Shown one piece after another: positions 55,891 through 64,000 of a stretch of DNA of 64,000 nucleotides. Every line of letters begins with the position of its first letter. The first letter of the stretch is position 1. The notes below the pieces were generated by a model. That model made no database searches. It had not been told where the DNA came from and worked only from the letters and a program-made list of their open reading frames with translations. Source of the DNA: Apostichopus japonicus (Eukaryota; Echinodermata; Holothuroidea; Aspidochirotida; Stichopodidae); contig NC_092583.1 in NCBI RefSeq assembly GCF_037975245.1, positions 6,297,264 through 6,361,263 of the forward strand. The letters are read 5' to 3'. The position numbers and the translations under genes were made by a program.

Positions 55891-58800
55891 CTGAAAATAA
55901 TAAGATGTACAATATTAGATGTACGATGAAACTGTTTTGTATGTAAATCATGTAAGGCACGTCAAGATAAACACAAACATGAAAGTTGTCAGAATAGCTG
56001 CCAAGGATACTTAGCGCAAAGGATACTCCTCTAGAGAGCACGGGTGACTGCAAGTGTACACTACAAGCATAAGTCTTGGATACAAATTACGCCGAGTTAA
56101 ATATTCTGTACACGACATATAATATGGAGTCGTGGTAGAATCCAGTGCACCTATATGTTTGATAAATTATGGATATGCTACTTGAGCGTATATTCAACGA
56201 TCACCTGAGACCCATTCTAGTTTCTAATGTTTAGTTAACAAGAAGTTGACTATAAAATAACCTGCTCTTTCTACGTTCATAAGAAATGAAAAAAAAAATA
56301 TGCAAAGAAAAAAGTTAGCCAGATTGAATGCTTTTGAACGTATCAGGTACGTATGCAAAGTCACAGGTTTATCAGATTGAATGCTTTTAAACGTATTATG
56401 TCACATATTTATCAGATATATCAAAGTGATATACTCAAGGAATGAAGCGACACAGAACGATATCGAGACAGCAATATGTGAGATATTTTGAAACACTGTG
56501 TGCAGTATTTTACATATGCTTTTATCTTTACCAAAATTACCATGATCGTCTACTTTCTTTATGAGATATTCTTGTTTGGTTAATTTTTTTCTGTAAACTG
56601 TGCTCTAGCAGAAAACAAAATCATCTCAGCATATATCTTATCGCTTAGATATGAACATTTACTTTTGAAAGTTCTATGGATGTAAGTTGAACTGAGTGAT
56701 ACATTACAGGGGCGTATCCAGGATTTTCTAACCCGGGGGCGCGAATTACTATCTAAGCGGAGCGCCACCATCAGTTGGCGCGGAGCGTACAAGAAAATTT
56801 CTGGTTTTGATACCCCCTAGATCACCGGAAATGGCACTTCTCGGGCTTGAAAATGGTCAACCAGATGTACACTTTTGCCTGAGAACCAAGTATTTCCCAA
56901 TAGTTTTTTTTTCATCCATAACCTTTTTGAAGATTGTAACCAGTCACACATCATGTTCGACCTCATTGCATGTCCTGTGGATCATTGCTTTTGTAGGTGA
57001 TTCTACGTCACGGCCCACAATATCCGAAAGCCCCACTTTTCAAAGTTTAAAGCCCATTATTTGTTCAGAATTTGAAAATTCACATTTCTCGTGAAGAAAA
57101 TCACTTCAAAACATATACATAATGTTGCACAACATTCAATCTATGGACAACCAATATAGAAAAACCTCATTCAACCCCTAACAGACAGGTCAAAACTGCT
57201 ACGAGTAGAGGGAAGTATGATGAAGAATGTTGGTCAGGAAATTTTCGAAAATTCAGACACAGTTGATTTATTGGTGAACAAATATTACAACCTCTTATAA
57301 CGGCAATTATAAAACTTCGTTGAAGGAAATGAAAAATACCAGATATTTCCGATATCAGATATTTCGAAACCGAACACTACACACATAGGCGTAGGAGGCG
57401 GGGGCTGCAGCCCCTCCCCCAACCAAACTATTTCCCCTGAAAATTCGGGCAATATGCTGAGAATAAAAGAAAAGTTTAAAAATTATCTCCTTGGTAATTA
57501 AAATAAAGTTCTAAGCTTGGCAGACTAATTCGCCATTACTACTGTAAAAGAGAGTTTGACATATTTGGACCTGTATGCTTTTTCTCCATCTACATAAGAC
57601 ATTTCGTTGTTTACATTAGCATCCTGCGGTATACTGCGCAACTTTCACGGACCGTACGGTACACGATGCCATGCGATGTAATGACCTATGCTTGCTTATA
57701 TGATATTGATATTAACAAAAATGTTGGTTATATTTTTCAGGCAAGTCGTTACAGCCCCCAAATCCAATTGGGCTCCTACGCCTTTGACTACACACATAGA
57801 CAGTTTTGAGGCTGTTCATTTTTGAACATGCATTTTCATGCTCACTGATATGATGTGATGTCTGCTCTTTGCTTTACAAATTCGAACAGGCGTGTAACGA
57901 GTAATTTGCCAAGGGAGGGGCGAAGCCTGTAGGCAAACTATCTAAGCGAAGCGCCACCATGAGTTCGCGCGAAGCGTACAAGAAAATTTTGGCCGAAAAT
58001 GCCTCCCAGATCGCTGGAAATGACACTTCCCAGGCCTTGTAAGTTGCATCTAAGCATTGTCTATTTTGAAATTACTAGCGATATCATAAAGAAAATTTGC
58101 TCGGGGTGGGGGGGTCGCGAAATGCGTCATGTTCCCAGACGACTCAATCGAGTTCAAGACCAGCCACAGTTGGTTTCATTGCACAATTGAACAATTGTTT
58201 AAGGCGTCCATACACACACACGCGTTATGCTAGACCATATATAGTATATATATATAGATACATTGGTGAGAGAGGAAAAATGGAAACGTCAAAAATGGAG
58301 TTGTCGGTGTAAGGGGGAGGGTGAGGCGCACGTCCCCTCCGTAATCTTCGATCTGTCACTGGCTACCCTGTGTATATAATAGGGATCAGCGCTGTAATTA
58401 TGACTGTTCCTCTTTCTCTTCCCGAGGTCTTGACGTTTATCTTCTACTTCCTCCTTTTCTCCTTTTTCTCTCTTTCTTCTTTTTCTTTTCCCTTCCTTCC
58501 TCTCCTCCTTTTCTTTTTTTCTCCCCCTTTTTCCCTTTTTTCTTCTCTTTTTTTCTCTCCTCTTTTCCTTACCCGGGGGGGGGGGGCGCGCGCCCCCAAC
58601 GCCCCCCTGGATACGCGCCTGCATTATCACAATCATGCTGAGAATGTCTGATATTTTACATTATGTAAATTTGTCTAACTCTGACGTCATGCTATTCAAA
58701 GCTGAGAGTACTGAGTGTACCCAGCTAAAGCAGACAAAAGAACCGTTAACGTGGGATCAGCTAGGACTTCACGGACATCACACAAGAACATTATTTCTGA

Positions 58801-61800
58801 CTCGGACTAGCCGGACCCTACTGCAATATTGTCACTGTCAACGCTGACCTCCTGTACAAGACCCCCCCCCCCCCCCGCAACAGGGTAAATATGTCTATGC
58901 ATTTTTGGCCTACCTGTGGCGGCTATTTCTCGCCATTTACCCTTGTTTTGACTCAGTTTATCCGTCCAGCATCTACTGCATTTAGCTGGTAGGGTATTGC
59001 TCCTACCCATACTGAGACGCCCCGGGCTGGATGGAGGTCTACTCTCCGACTGCAAAATAAATAAAATATAGCACAAAAAATGACTCGTGTAGTCTGTCTA
59101 AACGTCATCAATAATCCGCCTAACAAGTAGTACAGTTTTGATTATAAATGTTTACTTAAAGTATAAAAAAATGTATGTAACTGCTGAGCGAACAGTCAGC
59201 ACAGGACGAAAAAAAGAAGAAGATAATTTACAATAACACTTTTGGTACATGTATATCGTGATTACCACGATAGACAGGTAAGATCTGAGAATATGTACAG
59301 TTGAATGAACGTTTGTATGTACCTCATGGTTCGTGGGAGCGGGTACACTCGAAGACCTAGGCGCTGAACTGGGTCTCGTGAGAGGTATCGAGTTCCTTTT
59401 GCCAGATACGATTGACTCTTCTGGCGTTGAAGAGGTAGAGTTCAACTCATCCTCAAGGATCTGATCAATCATATCACCGCACACATGCAGACTTGGTTCC
59501 ACAATGAAATCAATGAAGCCTTCAAGAAAGAGTGACAGAAACAAATATATCAGTGCATTCGTCGGCACAATATAGTATCATGTAATAACGGGTTATAACC
59601 GGCGGGGTGATCAAGTAGTAGAACAACCGGGGTGATCACTTTGCAATAACAGTATAGATTTGCTGCAGCGCATCGTTTTATACATATGTCAAAGAACTTA
59701 TTGACAAATAAGGTAATGTTATGTATTTCTCAATCTTATTTGTTAGTGTTAGTGGAGAACATATGGGAGGGCGGGGTGCGGTGGCAAGCGTGGGCAACAA
59801 TTCGGAAGGGGGTCATGTGCCTGAGCTGGTTACGGTTCTGATTACGCCACCAAAATCGATGGAATTCGTATTAACGGTGAGCTATATCATAATACATTGT
59901 CTTATATTACTGTATTTAGCTATCCCGAACAAATGCATTACACCCTGTTTGTCTCTGCATATATTGTAAGCCTTGCACGACTTTAACATTGTGTAGTTCG
60001 AGTAACATGCACCTCACAGGAAATTGCATGTCAGTTGTGACATTGTCATGCAAGAAAATATTATGTACACCAATAATAAATCAGGAAGGATAAATGAGAA
60101 ACTGAGGTGTGGAAGTTAGTCAAAACCAAGAAATGCTATTTATGCCAACTCCCTGTAATTTGTTGCAAGAAGTTGCAGCGTCAAAAAATATCAAGGATAT
60201 CTTATTCCGATCAATCAATACTCTATAGTTTAGTTGAAAGGAGGAGAAAGCAGAGCTATATTATTTATACAAGTGGCACTAGCAAATTTGAAAGTAATGA
60301 ATACAATTATGTTGACATTAGTGTGAAGTTTGCCTGGTTGCTATAAGCCTTCGGGTTCTCCCTTCTCATATACATACTTTATGTTAATGGAAGTTTGATA
60401 ACGCGTTAAGTAAGCAATTTCTAGTGATTTGATGACAATATTGAAGAAATATGATGTATTTCTTATTCATTCGATTGCCAACTTTCTGCTAATGTAAAGG
60501 CTTTGTCAACTGTCTCAATATCGCATACTGTTAACTTCGAACGAGTTCGTCTTTGTGAATATTGATGGATGATTTCTCTCTGCCATCAGAAACTTTACTC
60601 TCGTACTCTGCAACACAAAGGGCTATCGGTAATAGTCCATTGTGTTGAATGATGTACGTTAAATCACTGCAGCAATATATATGAGTACATAATACAACAA
60701 CGTATTACCGTAATCTCTCGATACGTAAGCTGATGCATAAAAATTATAGAATTCTTACCAATTTGGGATTCCGCAATGAGAGTGGTATTTCTGTCGCAGA
60801 GAGGGGAGATTGCAATCCCTAGGTCCCTTTCTCTGTCACCCTGTTGAGGAAAGATGAATATCTCATGTATGGATACTGTCAGGGTTGCATTGTTACATGT
60901 ACCAATGTAAGGATAACATGGTTATATTTTCTGATACATATGTGCAAGACTGCCCAGTGGAAGCGGTGGGGGCGGGGATTTATTTACTAGCACATCCTAG
61001 TGTTTATTAGATAGTGTACATGTATCTCAGAATTACCACATTTGCCGTCGAAACCTTTTTTCAAATATTTTTTATGGACGAGGACCCCCTCTCTCCCTCC
61101 CTACATGGAAGCCAGCTTCAATGAAAAATCTCAGGGCCGTATAGCCAAGTGTGTAGAAATGGTGGAATGTTCCTCTCCCGCCTCCCCCTCCCTTAAAAAA
61201 GCTCAGGCTTTCTTGCATATGGCTTATGCCTGTACTACACAAATGTAGTTAAAATTATGGAATTTATAGCATAATTTTGCTACTAATTTGAAGCACCCTA
61301 TACCTACTCAAAAATGAGCTCCTTAAACCCCTCCCAAGAACGGACATCAGTTCAAGTTTGTGCCACCCTCCCCAATTCCCACAAAAAAAAACAGGTTTTA
61401 TTCAAAGTGGCCTTAAAAAGCACACGATAGAAAATAAAGCTTGTAATACACAAGTGTAGTTAACATGATGAAATGATAGCCGATCTAAGTCCATCTACTA
61501 ACATTAAAACGCACGCTACAAGACAGTGTTCTTGAAATGATTGAAATGATAGCACCATTTCACAGCTAAGCCGTTCTACCCTAACATAAAAGTCTCTTTA
61601 ATCTCTACCCATGGTGACGTACAAACGCCCCACAGAATTCTATAAGGCTATAGGGACTGCTCTGCCCTTATGTAGGGTCAATCGTTGGAATTGCGAGTTA
61701 ACCCCCCCCCCCCCCCTCAAACCTTGAAATCTGTACACGTTACTATCGCCCTCCATGTTGTTCATAACACGTGTTTGTTCACGTCACAATTGCCCTCCGT

Positions 61801-63421
61801 GTACATCGCAATAGTGACTTATGTGAAAACTCTCAATAAAAGTGCTCTGCGTGATTTTTCATTCAGGCTATTCCGTAAAGGAAACGGGCAATTCCACAAA
61901 ATTAGAAAATACAGTTCAATTTGTATCCTCACGTGAGGCAATCAGTTCATAGATGATGAAAGGTCGAACAAGAATGTTGTATGATATCGTATCTGAGTTC
62001 AGATTCTGCTTTAAGGATTGAACATGGTGAAAGCCAAACGTGTAACAGTGTAACATTTGAGCGCAACTGTTAATCAAAAGTAACTTCTGGAAGATCAGGA
62101 CGAAACTAACCTGTCTAAAGAATTCTTGCATTAGAAGTTGTGTCCATTTGCTGTGAAGTTTCCATTCCTTGGCAGCGTGGCTGATATCTGCACAGTGTAG
62201 TATCATTGATAATGCCTTGACCTTCTCAATACTATATAAAAAGAACGTTAAATGCATTAAAGCTGACATAAGTATTATAATTGCTAAACGGTGTCTAAAA
62301 ACAAATGTAATTCGTCACCTTAGATCACATCTTAGTAAATGGACTTATAAGTAGCAATACGGCCATTGTAAAGTGCATGACACAAACACAATAAAAGATA
62401 CCATGATAAATATGTGCCATGCATACTTTGAAAACGGAGGAGATAAACAATGAAGTAAATTATTTTAACTATGAAATTCGTCGTGTTTATATGACTTTAA
62501 CAAATTTTTATAACATTTTGCCCACAATCTTACGTATTGCCCAACCCCCCCCCCCCCCCCGAATCCGGACCTGGCAAGGATTTCGATGAAATGCAGACAG
62601 CATGTGAGAAAACCAAAATTCTTCAAGAAAGTGATTGGTGCACAAATCTACTCATTCATAGGATAATTATAGCAACAAAGCACTTTAATGTTCCATCTTA
62701 TAATGCGTTATCCATATCGCAGTTTTGACCAAACATCCGTCAATAAACCGAGTCACACTGCTAGGGCCAATATGCCTATTCATAATTATGTTTCCAGAAC
62801 ATCGCAAGTCAAGAATTTAATTACCTGTTTGCGTCAGGTGTTTATTATAAACAAATGTAGGTCATATTTTCTCAATATCGTTTGATCTGAACTGAATACA
62901 ATATAATACCCTTTTGCCCATATTTAAGTTCGTAATTTCCCATTTGGTATTCTTGTAAACAGTTTCTCAGCCAAAGCACTCATAGACTATTTATCGTCTA
63001 ATTTATACCATATTAATTTACAACACATGTGTTTGTTCATCTTTCAACGTTTCCAAATTCATCTTGTCCATTCCAATGAAAAACGTGGACGAACAATAGG
63101 GGTCGATATCTTAAACAAATGACTTAAGCAGTTGCATACCTACACGTATAGGTCACTAAACATCTGGTAACATTCTGATATACCCAATTGTGTCACAGAT
63201 GGTATAATGAGTTAACCGCCACAAATGCGCCAAGGTCTTACGCAAATAACTCACAATAGCTGTGTGGCCATGACATACATCTCGAATGTTACATAATATG
63301 AAATGCCGTATTATCTCACCTTTCTGTGTTTCCTATCATCCCCTTCATTTGTTTGATTTGCTGGAAATGATACGACATGTCTGTTGCAAGTACCATTTCA
63401 ATGATCAGGTTTCTTAACTCT
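55685..63421 (-). CDS. PDE1: PDE1, calcium/calmodulin-dependent cyclic nucleotide phosphodiesterase, C-terminal part (six exons)
   Basis: PDE1 hydrolyses cAMP and cGMP and is activated by Ca2+/calmodulin in the cytosol. Exons in order of transcription: 63421-63320, 62231-62111, 60840-60759, 59519-59323, 59049-58914, 55890-55685 (stop TAA at 55685-55687); all phases agree. The sequence ELRNLIIEMVLATDMSYHFQ, KALSMILHCADISHAAKEW, LLMQEFFRQGDRERDLG, SPLCDRNTTLIAESQIGFID and FIVEP matches vertebrate PDE1 almost position by position. The metal-binding Asp in CADISH and the invariant Gln in ESQIGFIDF, which binds the purine, are present. The calmodulin sites and the first half of the catalytic domain lie beyond the right edge. 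After the catalytic domain comes a Ser/Pro-rich tail, and in place of the Lys-rich end of vertebrate PDE1C a short acidic one. Which vertebrate paralogue (A, B, C) is closest cannot be decided here. Confidence 0.95.
57384..57786. mobile_element. hAT-type MITE nested in the PDE1 intron insertion
   Basis: The left end CATAGGCGTAGGAGGC and the inverted right end CAAAGGCGTAGGAGCC are terminal repeats with few mismatches. The 8-bp direct repeat ACTACACA flanks it at 57376-57383 and 57787-57794. The 403-bp interior is non-coding. Confidence 0.85.
58411..58575. repeat. Polypyrimidine tract
   Basis: About 160 bp in which the plus strand is almost all C and T (TTCTCTTTTTCCCTCC-like), followed directly by a run of Gs at 58575-58586. 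Its antisense frame codes only Lys/Arg/Glu and is not a gene. Such mirror-like tracts can form triplex DNA. Confidence 0.85.
58914..59049 (-). CDS. PDE1: PDE1 exon, tail
   Basis: Encodes SESRPPSSPGRLSMGRSNTL, then PAKCSRCWTDKLSQNKGKWR and EIAAT. KWREIAA is similar to the FKATWTEVV segment of vertebrate PDE1, which is the last conserved helix. The CSRC pair is an oddity. Confidence 0.85.
59323..59519 (-). CDS. PDE1: PDE1 exon, end of catalytic domain and start of tail
   Basis: Starts FIDFIVEPSLHVCGDMIDQI, matching vertebrate FIDFIVEPTFTVLTDMTEKI, and ends in a Ser/Pro-rich stretch (KRNSIPLTRPSSAPRSSSVP). KRNSI is a plausible basophilic kinase site. Confidence 0.93.
59520..62110. other. PDE1 introns, nothing named apart from homopolymer tracts
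   Basis: The introns 59520-60758 and 60841-62110 hold no recognisable gene. Two similar stretches, about 61160-61260 and 61385-61470, share a TTAAAAA-GC core and ACACAA-TGTAGTTAA and look like a diverged local duplication. A C-run lies at 61703-61717. Confidence 0.5.
60759..60840 (-). CDS. PDE1: PDE1 exon, catalytic domain with invariant glutamine
   Basis: Encodes GDRERDLGIAISPLCDRNTT and LIAESQIG. The Gln of ESQIG, followed across the intron by FIDFIVEP, is the purine-selective glutamine that allows dual cAMP/cGMP use in PDE1. Confidence 0.94.
62111..62231 (-). CDS. PDE1: PDE1 exon, catalytic domain with metal-binding Asp
   Basis: Encodes SIEKVKALSMILHCADISHA and then AKEWKLHSKWTQLLMQEFF, RQ. 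The vertebrate equivalent is KALSLMLHTADISHPAKAWDLHHRW. The Asp of ADISH is the last metal ligand of class I phosphodiesterases. Confidence 0.95.
62232..63319. other. PDE1 intron, nothing named
   Basis: About 1.1 kb of AT-rich sequence with a run of Cs at about 62546-62561. Short ORFs here do not resemble proteins. Confidence 0.5.
63320..63421 (-). CDS. PDE1: PDE1 exon, catalytic domain (ELRNLIIEMVLATDMS)
   Basis: Encodes ELRNLIIEMVLATDMSYHFQ followed by QIKQMKGMIGNTE; vertebrate PDE1 reads ELRALVIEMVMATDMSCHFQ and then QIKAMK. The exon starts after one base of a codon completed by an upstream exon that is outside the window. Confidence 0.94.
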
Positions 63422-64000
63422 CTGCAAAAACGAAAATAGCGTAAATTGAAAAACGCTTAAGTGATTGGCATAGCTTATGGCCTTTCGTCACGTCCTAGAT
63501 AAACTAGATAGAATCATAAAATGTCTTTCATGAAAGAACTATGAACTCAGCTATTGATAAAATAGAGGTCGGAGGTTTCAGTGCTTGGATTGATTTAAAT
63601 TTCTTGAATGTCTTTCAATCAATTTATTTTAGAAGGAATACCAGCACATGAATATTGACATTCGTAAAAAAAAAAAACCCAATTCAGCAAGCTACAGGTT
63701 GATATAATTTGTATGTATTCAAGATATACACCCTGGTGATCAAGTAAAACTTACTGTAGGCACGTGCTGTGGTTGCGTTTGCAGTTAAATATCTCTTACG
63801 TTTTAGACATATTTGAACAGAAGCAGTTTGTTTTCACAAAATATGTTTATAATCTTGGGCTAGTATGTTACTTTGAGTGAAAACAAACGTAACCAGACAG
63901 CAAAACTGCAGTGTATTTTCGATGATGCTACATGCATAATCTAATATCAGTGTGACTGACTATGCTGTAGCGTATAGCCAGGATGAACAACATACTTCAA
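63422..64000. other. PDE1 intron to the window edge
   Basis: Sequence upstream of the first PDE1 exon in the window. I see no exon matching the preceding part of the PDE1 catalytic domain; it should lie beyond base 64000. Confidence 0.5.

Larger units (their letters stand above)
56707..58621. mobile_element. Composite transposon-like insertion in the last PDE1 intron
   Basis: The left end CAGGGGCGTATCCAGGATTT and the inverted right end CAGGCGCGTATCCAGGGGGG are similar terminal repeats, and CATTA occurs on both outer sides (56702-56706, 58622-58626). Inside, a segment with TATCTAAGCGGAGCGCCACC near 56748 recurs diverged near 57938 (TATCTAAGCGAAGCGCCACC), each followed by GTACAAGAAAATTT and CTCCAGATCGC-like sequence. 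So at least two related elements plus the 403-bp insertion at 57384-57786 make up the block. No transposase is visible. Confidence 0.65.

Noticed and set aside
58289-58636. Minus-strand ORF full of Lys, Arg and Glu
   Set aside because: It is the purine-rich complement of a polypyrimidine tract, without splice or family support.

Overview
The window is nuclear DNA of an animal: genes are split by GT-AG introns, intergenic DNA is AT-rich, and repeats are dense. Protein similarity together with repeat ends typical of marine invertebrates suggests an invertebrate deuterostome. An echinoderm such as a sea cucumber is my best guess, but the species is inferred, not shown.

Three genes are recognised with confidence by reading spliced exons whose phases agree throughout. 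(1) DNA2, the nuclease-helicase of DNA replication and repair, lies on the minus strand at 1-12617. Twenty coding exons give about 947 residues: a long N-terminal extension, the complete Fe-S nuclease module and the start of the following domain. The helicase lies beyond the left edge. (2) CASC3 (MLN51/Barentsz), a core protein of the exon junction complex, lies on the plus strand at 29917-51412. Thirteen coding exons total 2568 nt, i.e. 855 residues plus stop, with no frame break. (3) The C-terminal part of a calcium/calmodulin-dependent cyclic nucleotide phosphodiesterase (PDE1) lies on the minus strand at 55685-63421, in six exons; the N-terminal part lies beyond the right edge. A fourth gene, plus strand 21757-23836, has two visible coding exons that I do not recognise. 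It encodes a short coiled coil followed by a basic, serine-rich tail.

Layout: 1-12.6 kb DNA2; 12.7-21.7 kb intergenic or 5' non-coding DNA with a TA-flanked MITE; 21.8-24.1 kb the unrecognised gene, divergent from DNA2; 24.1-29.9 kb a repeat-rich spacer with a LINE fragment, a two-part hairpin repeat and a pair of inverted duplications; 29.9-54 kb CASC3, whose introns hold almost every kind of repeat in the window; 54-64 kb PDE1, convergent with CASC3, with nested repeats in its last intron. The genes are unrelated housekeeping or signalling genes and do not form a pathway.

The most interesting observations are: a canonical PCNA-binding (PIP) motif in the second coding exon of DNA2, at the head of a roughly 400-residue N-terminal extension; an intronic array in CASC3 of about 400-bp units containing at least eight AGGTCA direct repeats with 4-bp spacing (DR4, the layout bound by some nuclear receptors); a 15-bp minisatellite inside CASC3 coding sequence giving ten acidic pentapeptides; and several DNA transposons delimited to the base by terminal inverted repeats and target-site duplications, including one nested in another. 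I found no convincing tRNA, rRNA, CRISPR or viral sequence.
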